This document shows positions 11,707-21,889 of a stretch of DNA of 64,000 bases, piece after piece. Position 1 is the first letter of the stretch; each line of letters begins with the position of its first letter. This stretch comes from Muraenolepis orangiensis (Eukaryota; Chordata; Actinopteri; Gadiformes; Muraenolepididae), in the NCBI GenBank assembly GCA_027704905.1, contig CM051005.1, forward strand, positions 10,105,926 to 10,169,925, written 5' to 3'. The notes under the pieces were generated by a model, which saw only the letters and a program-made list of their open reading frames with translations, did not search any database and was not told the origin of the DNA. The position numbers were made by a program, and so were the translations under genes.

Positions 11707-11883
11707 CTGTGTGTGTGTACTGTATACGGTATACTGTATGTGTGTACTATATACTGTGTGTGTGCTTGTGTGTGTTTACTGTGTAATGTGTGTGTGCGTT
11801 TGTGTGTGTGATTGTGCATGTGTTCTGTATACTGTGTGTGTGTCATGTCTACTGTGTGTGTGTTTGTGATTGTGTGTGTACTG
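11338..11883. repeat. GT-rich minisatellite with TGTATACTG modules
   Basis: About 545 bp of GTGTGT punctuated every 15-60 bp by the near-palindromic word TGTATACTGT, sometimes doubled as TGTATACGGTATACTG. It yields open frames on the plus strand without any coding signature. Confidence 0.9.
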
Positions 11884-12806
11884 CAGTGGAGGCTGTCCAT
11901 TGAGGAAAGGGAGGACCATCCTCCCTAACATTTCAGAGAAAAAAACGGTTAAATACACATAACAGATTAATCTGTGAAAATATTGTTAAAATGCTTTTTC
12001 TAACGCTTTAAAGTCACACAAAGATGTGTGACCGAATTTTGTAATCACTACGGAGGAACGTCCTCCGTAAGCTCTCATTTGAAGTCCATTATAAACTGCC
12101 GGCGAGTCCTGGTTTAACATGAGTGTGTACGGCGCTAAGGGAGGACGATCCTCCCCTTTCCTCCCTTAGGGCGGGTCTAGCCAGAGGCTGTGAACCAATC
12201 AGCAGAGCTCACTGCGCTGGTGAATACCCAATCAGAGTTTTGGGGGGCGGGTTATCATCATGCAAGGATCTATCTTGTGTCATTCATAATAATTCCGCGT
12301 TCCAGAAAACTCGCAAGTCATTTACTTTTAATTGATTTTAGATTTGAAACTTGAGTTCCGACTTTAAAGCGTTCAGGTGAATGACGCCAAATGTAAACAG
12401 AAAGCATGGCTGACCGTGACAAGGTGGGGTTTCTTTGGGTCGCGATTAGACAATTGACGTGATTTACGTGCATTACTGGTTTTACTTTATGATAGTATGT
12501 CTTATTTTAATTAAATACAGGTAAATATACTTTACACAAAAAACGATTCTCCCTCAAATCTCACTAAATTTCAATTCCATTAGGTTTGTTCGATAGCACA
12601 AGCCACTGTGCATGAAATGATTTTCATCATAAATGGATTGCTAAATATCTATTTTTCATCAAAACAACGCTTCTTCCTCCTCAGATCACAATCAATTTCC
12701 ATTCGGGTTAGTCTTATCTGCTGAAATTACCCACAAATACACTGTCAACATTTATAGTGAGGCACCTTCCTTCCTCCCCTACTCTCACAACCACCAGCCG
12801 CCACTG
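11884..12806. mobile_element. Non-autonomous hAT-like element (CAGTGGAGGCTG family)
   Basis: The left end CAGTGGAGGCTG and the reverse complement of the right end (CAGTGGCGGCTG) match at 11 of 12 positions. The flanking 8-mers GTGTACTG (11876-11883) and GTGTAGTT (12807-12814) agree at 6 of 8 positions, consistent with an aged 8-bp hAT target duplication. The 923-bp body has no transposase. A second damaged copy of the family occupies 26857-26913 plus 29430-29735, sharing the AACCAATCAGCAGAGC and AATACCCAATCAGAGTTTTG blocks. Confidence 0.75.
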
Positions 12807-13329
12807 GTGTAGTTTCGTGACCGCAGAGAGTGAAGGTTCATGGGATCTTAATTATTTGACCTATTTTTCAAGATGGCTGCCGATTTTGGGCTCTTAAATG
12901 TACATTATTCAAAATCATCATAGAGACTTAATAATACGCTCAAATGAAAGCTCTGCTCATACTGAGTTGAGTTATGGACAGTAACGTTATAATAAATATG
13001 GGTTGTATTGTACTATAAACTAATAAAGCTAGAGTACATACAAATTCCCATCACTCTTGGGCACTAAAGTGTTAACTGTAGCTAGTCTAATAGCCACTGT
13101 ATCAGTCACACAAATGATTCCACAAACTGTGAAAAACACACTGTCTAATCTAACATAATACAAGAGACTGACATAGTATTCTGCACACGGTTTGAGGGAA
13201 CAGGCTAGCTAACACAAACACACAAAGCTAGCAAGGTTAGTTCGCTTAAACTGAGGTAAAAAAATGTATATCATCCAAAGGCTTCAAAGGGCTTCAAGGG
13301 CTCTGGCATGGCAGACACTGTGGTGACAG

Positions 13330-15465
13330 CAGTAGTAGTGGAGAGGTCTGTAGACCAAGCACTACGAGGGAAGCACTACAGCTGCATCCTGCTTTGGAGA
13401 GAGGCTCTAATCCAGAAACGTCTGACAAAGATTCTTGAGGATGAAGAACTATAAGAGGACATCAAGGAGAACCTAAACATGCTGCACTCACTGAAACTCA
13501 AGGATCTCTACAGAATGCTCACAGTGATCTTGAGAATGATGGCAACATCAAGGAGCTGATCAACAGATTTGACGAGAAACCTGGCACAGACATGGGGGAC
13601 TTTTGGGACTTACTGGAGATGTCCGACGCTCTTGTACAATGTCTTGATGTATGTCATGCAATAAATGGTCCGGAGTACCTACTGTCAACATACATGTTGC
13701 CTGGACTGATGGCAATGACTATGGAAGGTGGTTGCCAGACAATTAGACAATGCTCTCTTTGCTGTCAGATGAGAAAATGGCCTTCTCCAATGATCACTTC
13801 AGCAAGTCCATGACAGGGCTACCCTACTCCTGCCAGCCACTCGACCTTTGGATAGAAACAACAATGAACCTGAACTCTAAGCTAAAGCAAGGATGGACTC
13901 AGCTTCTATATAATGAGAAGCAACTGTTCTCAACAACAAGGAACGCAAACAATGTTGCAAGGGTGAAGTCTACTGTGAAGCCAGGCAGTCCTGGACCTGC
14001 AGGCATGTATGACAGATTTTGCAGCTGAGCCCTTTGACATCTCTTCACCAACACTGAGGTCACTACAGTCTGGCCTGGTCACCTCATCAGAATTAGTGCA
14101 TGATCTTAAGACTTCCAGATGGCCAAGCTCAGATTGAAACCTTCCTGCAAGAGTGAGTGTTCGCAAAGATCAAGCCTCTCACTACAACCATCCTCAGAAA
14201 TAAGAGGCAGACCTGGCAGCCCTGGTAGATCAGGTAGATCAGGAACAAGACTACATTAGCCTTGTGGACATGGGACTGATCTGGCGGCTTGCCACCCCGA
14301 CACCTGAAGACCGTGAGGCAAGGAAGCGGGATGGTTCGGAGTACCGCTGGAGTGACTACCTGGATAAGATCTGAGCTATCATCTTCTCACGCCACGCCAA
14401 TGCATACCTCATCATCCTCGTCAACAACAAGTATGAACCTTCAGCATCAAGGATGATGAGCATGATCGACGAGCAGCAAAACATCCACATGTCCCAAATG
14501 TTTTCCCCAAGCCTGAAGACAGGTTCCCAGGTGCCACTGAGTTTAGCGACTTCATGGTTAATTCAAGCAACAAAGTCAGACTACAGAAACTTGTGAAGGA
14601 ACAGTTGAAAACGGTCAGGTGCAGGGTGACATCATATACTGCGAGGGAGAAACATCAACCAACCTTAGCACTGCCGTGGTTAATGGGGCCTATGTCTTCA
14701 AGCATCCAGAGGAGGATACAATGCTGCTCGCTGCCTATGCAAAGGTGAGGACTATCAACTACAGTGGACCTGTTGTGCTGGACTGCGAGGACACAGATGT
14801 GTATGTCCAAGCGGCTTATGTCTTCCAGCAAGTCAGAGGTGATCTGCTGATTAAACACAATAATGCGTTAATCAACTGCCGTGCAATGCTCTCAGAATAG
14901 GTTGCAGACATCATCATACCTCTCCATGTGATCACTGGCAGTGACCACACCTCAGGCTTCTATGGGCATGGGAAGAAGAAGGTGTTGGAGAAGATGATGA
15001 TTGAGCCTGAGGCAAGAGAGCTCCTAAGATGCATCGGTGAGAGTCTGGAGATAAAAGATGAAGTCAGAGCATTGACTGTGAAGGCATTTGTCCAATCCAT
15101 CGTTTATTGTGAGAGTGCAGATGTGACCTGCGGGCAGGCCTGAGCGTCCAAGTGGCACAAACTGAAGAAGAAGAGTACAATCCGTCTCCCTCCTGATGAC
15201 GACTCTTTGGATTTCCATGTGGAAAGGACAAACTACATCACATATTGCCAGCTCCATTACAACCTGCTAGAGCATCCCTCTCCCATTGCTCACGGCTGGG
15301 AAACAGTGAATGGGTGCCGGCCAGTGCGTCACACCCTTCACTCCTTGCCCCCTAGCTCACACCTCATGACTGTTCAGATGAGAGTAGTGAAGATGAGAGG
15401 AGTCTGTAAGGAGAATCAACAGTTTCAGGTGGTTCCGTCTCCTCATCATCCACCTACAAGAAATG
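13330..15465 (+). pseudogene. Broken ORF of an uncharacterised, probably transposon-borne protein family
   Basis: A single long protein is recognisable through many frame changes and stops. Pieces are DMGDFWDL (13592 on), a long clean stretch with MTGLPYSCQPLDLWIETTM (13815-13870) and NARN-type residues NANNVARVK, then LIWRLATPTPEDREARKRDG (about 14278-14335), FPGATEFSDFMVN (14523-14560), GDIIYCEGETSTNLS (14622-14666), VVLDCEDTDVYVQAAYV (14770-14820), HVITGSDHTSGFYGHGKKK (14926-14980) and ERTNYITYCQLHYNLLEHPSP (15220-15285). The acidic DCEDTDV segment followed by a TGSDHTSGFYGHGK segment resembles a PIN/FEN-like nuclease-style core in proteins common in repeat-rich animal genomes. That assignment is from memory and uncertain. 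No introns are seen. Confidence 0.7.
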
Positions 15466-15555
15466 TTATCTGCTTAGATTACTTAATAACCATCCCTGCT
15501 CTGTATATTGTGTTTTTCCCAGCATTTTCTCATCACCATTATTTATTTGTTGTCC

Positions 15556-15650
15556 TTATATATATATATAACATATATAACATATATAATATGTATATGT
15601 GTATGTGTATTATATATATAATAAATATATATTATATATGTGCATTTTAC
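15556..15650. repeat. AT-rich TATATA repeat
   Basis: Alternating TA runs with ACATATA and ATATGTATATG interruptions. Confidence 0.85.
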
Positions 15651-15939
15651 TCTTAAAGTGATATTTTTAGTTTGTCATGGTTCAGAGTTCAATATCAGCC
15701 AGTGGGAGATGCTGTTGCCTCCAGACCCGATCGTAAAACCATTAGGTTACTAGTGGATTAATTATTATTAAGGAGTGCTATCTGTTCAGCACCATATGCT
15801 ATTTTACCTGTCATGTTTTTCATTCCCCAGCCCTATATTTGATACATTTCATATCTTGTAGTATTTCTGAGAAAAACAAAACAAAGAAATAAATAAATAT
15901 AAATAATTAAAAATAACAAAAAAAACCTCCCTTTTAACT

Positions 15940-16075
15940 GTCCACCTTGTCGTGGTACCTCATTGAACCCAGAGAGCTATGCCGGTAGGAGGTAAATCCC
16001 AGCAGGTTTAACCAAACTGGACAGGTCGAGGGCGAGAGGTCAGACAAAGCCTAGTCAGACAACCTTTCTTGACCA
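15940..16075. repeat. Possible retroelement 5' fragment
   Basis: Begins CCACCTTGTCGTGG and contains a GAGGTAAATCCCAGCAGG block, like leader sequences that I associate with fish retroelements. The identification is weak. Confidence 0.3.
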
Positions 16076-16479
16076 TGGAGCCTTTTTATAAAAAATTGGA
16101 CAACCCAATCAAATTCAATGAGACAATTGTTCAATTTACAATCCAGATGGCAGCCAACATGTTGGAATTTCCAGTTGATTGGCTCCTGTATGGTAATTAT
16201 ACTTTCCATAACTCAGCACATGCAGAGCTTTAATTCAAGCCTAAAATTATGCTCTTTGAAGATTGAAAAAAAAAATATTTTGGAGCTAAAAATCGGTGGC
16301 CGTCTTGAAATTAAACATCGAAAATAGGTAAAATCATTACAACAACATGATTTATGAATTCCTTGACCAAAAATATTGTTATAAACCATGTACTATGCAG
16401 CATTGTAGGTCAAACCATTAAAAATATAATTTATAAAATATAATACAAATCTAAAAATACATTTTTATAAGAGCAGTTT

Positions 16480-16522
16480 GGGGGAGGGGAAGGGGGGTTG
16501 AAGGGGCGGGGGGGGGGGTCTC
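16480..16522. repeat. G-rich tract
   Basis: GGGGGAGGGG...GGGGCGGGGGGGGGG over about 40 bp on the plus strand, a candidate G-quadruplex. Confidence 0.75.
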
Positions 16523-16798
16523 TTGCAGGAATTAAAGCATTCATCATCTTGATCTGGAATGAAATGGTGAGCTGAAGTACTGTGGACGCAATACAAAATA
16601 ACACAGATCTGTACAAACCAGCCAGTGCCAGACTCCTCCTTTCTCCATCCCTACTCCTCCTTTCTCCTCCCTTCTCCTCCCTTCTCTTCCTATCTCTCTT
16701 ATACTCCTTTCTCCTCCTTTCCCGCTCTTTGTTGATTGTTTACATTTGGCACATTGTCCCGGAGGAAGAAAAAAAAGAAATCCCACTTTTTTTCCGAA

Positions 16799-16830
16799 AG
16801 AGTGTGTGTATGTGTGTGTGTGTGTGTGCA
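16799..16830. repeat. Short (GT)n microsatellite
   Basis: GT dinucleotide run. A related CA-rich patch lies at 16879-16915. Confidence 0.85.
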
Positions 16831-16993
16831 CGTTTTCCCCGGCCAAATTGTCATGCAGTCGTTTGAAGCATGCGCGTGCACACACACATACACACAAACA
16901 CACATATACACAGGACACATTTTGAGTCAATTCTAATGTGTTGTGCTCATCCAGTTACAATGTTCACATGTGTGCCCGCGCACACACAGACAT

Positions 16994-17025
16994 ACATTTA
17001 CATTTAGGACATTTGGCAGACGCAT

Positions 17026-17026
<1 letters not shown>
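16994..17026 (-). repeat. SINE/LINE 3' tail fragment
   Basis: Antisense form of the tail motif TCTGCCAAATGT...AAATGTAAATG. A plus-strand copy lies at 31728-31780. Confidence 0.55.
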
Positions 17027-17111
<85 letters not shown>

Positions 17112-17155
17112 CAGGGAGGGAGGGATGAAGGCAGGAAGGGAGAGAGGAAGGTAAT
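17027..17155. repeat. (GA)n microsatellite
   Basis: A GA run to 17110 is followed by a GGAAGG-rich purine tail. Confidence 0.95.
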
Positions 17156-17189
17156 GAGAGAGTGACGGGGAGGTTGCACCTCCATTATA

Positions 17190-17390
17190 CCCTATCCACT
17201 CATCCATCCATCACCTATCCTTCGTCCCTTCCCATCTTTCCATCTCCTCATCTATCCCCTCATCCATCCTTTCATCCATCCCCTAATCCATCCATCACCT
17301 ATCCTCCCTTCCTTACCATCCATCCATGCACCATCCATCTAACCATCCATCCATGAATCATCCATCCTTCCACCCAGCCCTATACACCCC
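17190..17390. repeat. Degenerate (ATCC)n tetranucleotide repeat
   Basis: Repeated CATCCATCC with many substitutions over about 200 bp. Confidence 0.85.
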
Positions 17391-17441
17391 AGTTCTCTAG
17401 CTGTATGGTGCTATCCCCATATCTCCTCACCCAGTCTCCGT

Positions 17442-17856
17442 CTGGGCCGCGGCCATTCATCTTGTCCTTCGCGCCGCTGCTCTCCATGGTGCTGCCATTG
17501 CCGGCTAAGTCCCCGGCCCCGCCCCTCTCGCGGCTGTCGGCGGTGCGCAGCAGCGTGCCCCCGTCCAACATGCTGACCCGGCTCTTGGACGCCATGCCGT
17601 CGCGGCTGTCGGACCGGCTTCCTGTCCAGCTCCCGCTTCCGCCGCCGCCCACGGCACTCAGCTCCGTGGCGCTGACGTAGACTGCGCCGACTCCATGGCG
17701 CCCACCATTGCCGCCTGGTTCTGGATGACCAGGGAGTGGTCGGGGCCGCACCCATGGCCGGGAGGGAGTGGCTGCTGTAGCAGAGCCGGCCGTACAGGAC
17801 TCCCCCTCCGGGGCCCGGTCCGCCGTGCTTTGTCCTGGCTGTGCTGGGAATACCTT
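17442..17856 (-). CDS. GC-rich exon-like block, unidentified
   Basis: On the minus strand a C-run ending CAG (17857-17864) could be a splice acceptor, and GACTGG followed by GTGAGG near 17437-17442 is a textbook donor. The enclosed sequence is far more GC-rich than its surroundings. It encodes a low-complexity Gly/Ser-rich protein containing SATELSAVGGGGSGSW, SKSRVSMLDGGTLLRTADS and MESSGAKDKMNGRGPDGDW. An upstream part in another frame reads like coding sequence too (HSLVIQNQAAMVGAMESAQS), so a frameshift is likely. It lies where the cytoplasmic exon of the cadherin gene might be expected, but I see no resemblance to a cadherin tail. Identity unknown. Confidence 0.4.
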
Positions 17857-18069
17857 CTGGGGGGGGAAGCGTTTCTTTAGTTCCTGGTAAACAAAGGCAC
17901 CCACCCTTGACGCACAAACAGGGAGGCCTCCCTTTGAGACTGGCAGGCGATACAACTGACACAGCACAATGTGTTTATAAAAAAACTGTTCAGTTTGATC
18001 CTCATGCATTAACCCCCACTTTAACATCACGCTACACAAAACACTGCTTATTTCCCACTGCAATACTGC

Positions 18070-18245
18070 CGCTAACATTGCATTACATTATATTACAGTC
18101 ATTTATCAGAGGCTTTTGTCCAAAGTGACTGAATAGGTAGGCAACCAGAACTACTAGTCACCAGAAGTCATAAGTGCATTTCCTTCACTAACATCAAGCC
18201 TCCAAGAGCAGAACCAGTGTTCAGGTTAAAGTACAATAAGTTGGC
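18070..18245 (-). repeat. SINE-like repeat, antisense
   Basis: Reads TTACAGTCATTTATCAGAGG then CTTTTGTCCAAAGTGACT, the reverse of the fish SINE/LINE tail AGTCGCTTTGGATAAAAG. It is followed by AAGTCATAAGTGCATTTCC and GCAGAACCAGTGTTCAGG. Confidence 0.6.
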
Positions 18246-18517
18246 TCCCTAGATGTGACACAATAAGTACATAAAACAGGGACTACAAGATAGCAAATTT
18301 AGTTCCCATCATGCATTGCACTTGATATATTCTATTTGGTACGATCTAGTTATGGGTTGTCCTCTGTCCGTTTTATTGTTTCTAAACCCGATTAGTACAC
18401 ATTTTAAAAACTTATAGTAGGTTGTATAAGGAGTTGTTTATAGTATAGTATTGTATTGTAGAGTATAGTATTGCATCATTTAAGGAAGCATAATATAGTA
18501 TTGTTGTAGAAAATTCT

Positions 18518-18555
18518 TTGAAAAACATCAAAACATCAAAACATCAAAACATCTT
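18518..18555. repeat. ATCAAAAC short tandem repeat
   Basis: Four consecutive copies of ACATCAAA or AACATC words. Confidence 0.75.
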
Positions 18556-18709
18556 GAATCTTAAATCATCTAATTTTATCGACAACTTGTGTATAAAAAC
18601 AAGATATATTTTTATCGGTGGAAAGCATTTCGGTCGGTATCGCGAACAAGCGTTCATTGAATTTCCAACACCGTCGCCTCATCACACGCCTGTTACATCC
18701 AGCTCCTCC

Positions 18710-18746
18710 TCATCATCATCATCATCATCATCACTATCATCATCTC
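18710..18746. repeat. (ATC)n trinucleotide repeat
   Basis: TCATCATCATC run. Confidence 0.9.
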
Positions 18747-18864
18747 CGTGGTGTCTGTGACTTAGAGGAACACCGACGCTTTCTTCATCATCTCTGAACG
18801 AACAAGAGTCTTAAGCGGTTTAAACGGAAACATCAAGGAGCATCAAAGTTGTCTGGGAGCTCGA

Positions 18865-18893
18865 TGATGATGATGATGATGATGATGATGATC
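18865..18893. repeat. (GAT)n trinucleotide repeat
   Basis: Nine or so GAT units, just upstream of the CCA minisatellite. Confidence 0.9.
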
Positions 18894-18934
18894 GGTCCCT
18901 TCCTTCCATCTAGCATTGGATCGGTGATAACAAC

Positions 18935-19887
18935 CGCCACCACCACCACCACCACCAACACAACCGCCACCACCACCACCACCACCAACACAACCGCCAC
19001 CACCACCACCACCACCAACACAACCGCCACCACCACCACCACCACCACCAACACAACCGCCACCACCACCACCACCACCAACACAACCGCCACCACCACC
19101 ACCACCACCAACACAACCGCCACCACCACCACCACCACCACCACCACCAACACAACCGCCACCACCACCACCACCACCAACACAACCGCCACCACCACCA
19201 CCACCACCAACACAACCACCTCCACCACCACCACCACCAACACAACCGCCACCACCACCACCACCACCAACACAACCACCACCACCACCACCACCACCAA
19301 CACAACCGCTACCACCACCACCACCACCAACACAACCGCCACCACCACCACCACCACCAACACAACCGCCACCACCACCACCACCACCAACACAACCGCC
19401 ACCACCACCACCACCACCAACACAACCGCCACCACCACCACCACCACCAACACAACCACCACCACCACCACCACCAACACAACCGCCACCACCACCACCA
19501 CCACCAACACAACCGCCACCACCACCACCAACACAACCGCCACCACCACCACCACCACCAACACAACCGCCACCACCACCACCACCACCAACACAACCGC
19601 CACCACCACCACCACCAACACAACCGCCACCACCACCACCACCACCAACACAACCGCCACCACCACCACCACCAACACAACCGCCACCACCACCACCACC
19701 ACCAACACAACCGCCACCACCACCACCACCACCAACACAACCGCCACCACCACCACCACCACCAACACAACCGCCACCACCACCGCCACCACCACCACCA
19801 CCAACACAACCGCCACCACCGCCACCACCACCACCACCACCAACACAACCGCCACCACCACCACCACCAACACAACCGCCACCACCG
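18935..19887. repeat. CCA-rich minisatellite, about 32 units, open on both strands
   Basis: The main unit is 30 bp: seven CCA triplets followed by ACA CAA CCG. Length variants of about 21-39 bp differ by whole triplets. The plus strand is almost devoid of T over about 950 bp. Because every unit is a multiple of three, a 352-codon Thr/Asn frame stays open on plus (18849-19907) and Val/Ala and Trp-rich frames stay open on minus. I regard these as by-products of repeat structure and not as genes. Confidence 0.95.
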
Positions 19888-19907
19888 CGGCTCCATCAAT
19901 TACTTAA

Positions 19908-20570
19908 GTGGATCAATGAAACGCCGGCCAGAGATGAAGGCTTCTGCTACCCGAGTCTTGTTTTCTGATGCCAACTAATTGACCCACCCCCCCGGTGGGT
20001 CGATTAGCTTTTAGGAGGTAATATAGAAGCCACCACAGCAGCTGCGGTTACACATTTAGCACAAAACCAGCCAGGACCCTGACATGCATAATACATGCAT
20101 GCGGCTATATGTAAACTCAGCGGAATGTTCGACCGCAAAACCGACAAAACAACACCTGCAGGCATCTCCGCCGCCACGCACCCCAAACTCTGCTGGCACT
20201 TAGGAGTCGGCTGCTGATTGCTTAGCTCGGTGTCCCCGTGCCGTGATGAATTCTCATAAGCCCTCCGGCTTAAAACAAGAACATAACGCGCCTCGCTTTG
20301 AGGCTAGCATGCCTGTCAGACCGCATTCTATTAAACTCACATTTTGCAGATACACATTATTGTGCGGCGCTAACAGTGGCTTTATAATTATGCGCGTCGT
20401 GGTTAGTCTGGTGAATTCTTATATTTTAATGTGTTGCAGGAGACAGACGTACACGCCATTACATACAGCTTCCAGTCATAGATTTATTTAAGATAGGTTT
20501 ATTTAAATGTCTTTGTTAAAAACCGTAGTATTAAACTGCTGCTGTATTGCAATTGATTCTGTCCAACTGC
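19908..20570. other. Stretch without recognised gene
   Basis: Unique-looking sequence with no exon or repeat that I can name. Confidence 0.45.
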
Positions 20571-20579
20571 TTAATTGCT

Positions 20580-20666
20580 TTTTCTCATCCTCACACCCTT
20601 CCTCTCTCCCATCCTCTCTGCCTCCCCCTCCTTCCCCTCCCTCCTTTTCCTCCCTGATCTTCCCCC

Positions 20667-20712
<46 letters not shown>

Positions 20713-21040
20713 CTCTCTCTCTCTCTCCTCACCGCTCCCTTTCCCCCCTTAATCCTTATCTACCCTCTCCCGCCTTACCACATCCTTCAATTCTTAGCCT
20801 CTCCTTCATCATTCCCTCCATTCCTCATTGCCCCCTCCCTCCCTCCTTCCCTCCTTACCCCTCCCTCCCCCTCCCTTATTACTCCCTTCTTCCACCTCCC
20901 TCCTTACCCCCCATTCCCCCTTTACCCCATCCTTTACCTCCTTAAAATACCTCCCCCTCCCTCCTTACTCCCTCCCTCCCTCCCTCCTTACCCCACCCCT
21001 ACCCTACCTCCTTAACCCCTCCTTCCTCCCTCCCAGGCAG
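20580..21040. repeat. Pyrimidine-rich tract with (CT)n core
   Basis: A CT microsatellite at 20672-20727 is embedded in about 460 bp of CCTCC-rich sequence on the plus strand. Confidence 0.9.
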
Positions 21041-21179
21041 ACTGACTATAATCAGTCTGCCTGGGGCCAGGTGAGGCTGCCTTTAGAACGGGTTCATCGT
21101 CTGTGCTGAATGACTAAGATGATATTTTCTTGAATCATTATTCATTCAGGTAAGTCTTGTTGAGGTTGTAGGTCTCTAC

Positions 21180-21455
21180 AAGACGGCGGCAGCTCAGGAG
21201 GAAGAGCGGGTTGTCTGTCAATCAGAAGGGTTGCTGGTTGGATTCCCCTTGCTCCTCCCTCCTCCTATAGCCAAGGTCTTGAGGTGTCCCTGAGCAAGAC
21301 ACCCTTAACCCTAACTGCTCCTGACCCACCTGGCTGGCAGTCTCCTTGCACGGCTGACACCGCCATCAGGTGGATGAATGGGTGAAAGTGAGGCAATAAA
21401 TGTAAAGTGCTTTAGGTAAAAAGTGCTGTATAAATGCAGTCCAATCGTCCATTCA
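21180..21455 (+). repeat. tRNA-derived SINE, near full length
   Basis: The A-box-like CAGCTCAGGAGGAAGAGCGG and B-box-like GGTTGCTGGTTGGATTCC mark a tRNA-related head. Then come CCCTGAGCAAGACACCCTTA, a GGATGAATGGGTGAA body and a CTGTATAAATGCAGTCCA tail. The same family lies at 22630-23098 and 54480-54645. Confidence 0.85.
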
Positions 21456-21491
21456 AAAAAAGGTCAAATCATTAAAAAATATAAATATTAC

Positions 21492-21875
21492 CCAGCAGTG
21501 TGGCCACGCACACCAGGATGGCCAGCAGGGCCAGGGGAGGGCAGGGACAACTGCTGGGGGAGACACACCACCTCCCTCTCCCACTCCCACTCTCCTCCCT
21601 CTCCTCCTCCCCCCTGCTGCTCCCTCTGCTCCTCCTCTACCCCCGTGGCAGTGGTCCCAGCCCCCCTGGGTCCTCCCTTCCCCCGCTCCTCTGCCCGCGC
21701 CCCGCCCCTCAGGCAGGGGCAGACACGGTGACGGTGCTGCTGCTGGTCAGCCCGGACGTGCCGTCCCGCAGCACCAGGGGCACGTAGAGGGTCAGCGTGG
21801 AGGAGATGGAGGAGGACGAGGAGGAGCGGGACATGGGCTGGAGATGGGAGATCAGCACAAGGCTGGCTGTGGGTC
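21492..21875 (-). pseudogene. cdh24: Cadherin-like last ectodomain and membrane-segment exon, with in-frame stops
   Basis: On the minus strand an acceptor (CATCTCCAG, 21876-21884) precedes DPTASLVL, then STLTLYVPLVLRDG and SSSTVTVS, matching the order and spacing of the last extracellular cadherin domain of type II cadherins. At the other end, in the same frame, LALLAILVCVATLL reads as the transmembrane start and runs into a donor GTAATA at 21486-21491. Between them a GA/CT-rich low-complexity stretch contains TGA at 21709-21711 and a further TAG, and the conserved cysteine motif (VCPC-like) is only recoverable in another frame. Either the exon is decayed or the assembly has indels here. The symbol is inferred from synteny with the psmb5-like exon and the exon at 55508. 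Confidence 0.5.
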
Positions 21876-21889
21876 CTGGAGATGGGGGG

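Larger units (their letters stand above)
12846..16340 (+). mobile_element. Candidate DNA transposon with long imperfect terminal inverted repeats
   Basis: The segment at about 12853-12985 and the reverse complement of about 16200-16330 share ordered blocks: ACCTATTTT, TCAAGA(T/C)GGC followed by CCGATTTT and GCTC, AAAGCTCTGC, CTGAG and TTATGGA. They are separated by small indels, giving arms of roughly 130-150 bp. Between them lies the broken coding region 13330-15465. I cannot assign the family, and target-site duplications are unclear. The unit could be two nested events instead of one element. Confidence 0.5.

Noticed and set aside
11234..11869. 211-codon Cys/Val-rich ORF
   Set aside because: Translation of a GT microsatellite; composition is dictated by the repeat.
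17380..18078. Single 232-codon minus-strand gene
   Set aside because: The first third reads like intron (AT-rich, before the C-tract acceptor) and the last residues run past a consensus donor. Only the inner block is exon-like.
18849..19907. 352-codon Thr/Asn-rich plus-strand ORF, mucin-like with many N-T-T sequons
   Set aside because: It is generated by a triplet-step minisatellite. The opposite strand is just as open, there is no signal peptide, and the start is a run of Met from a GAT repeat.
21180..21260. Possible tRNA gene
   Set aside because: A- and B-box-like words are present but the cloverleaf is degenerate, and the repeat tail marks it as a SINE.
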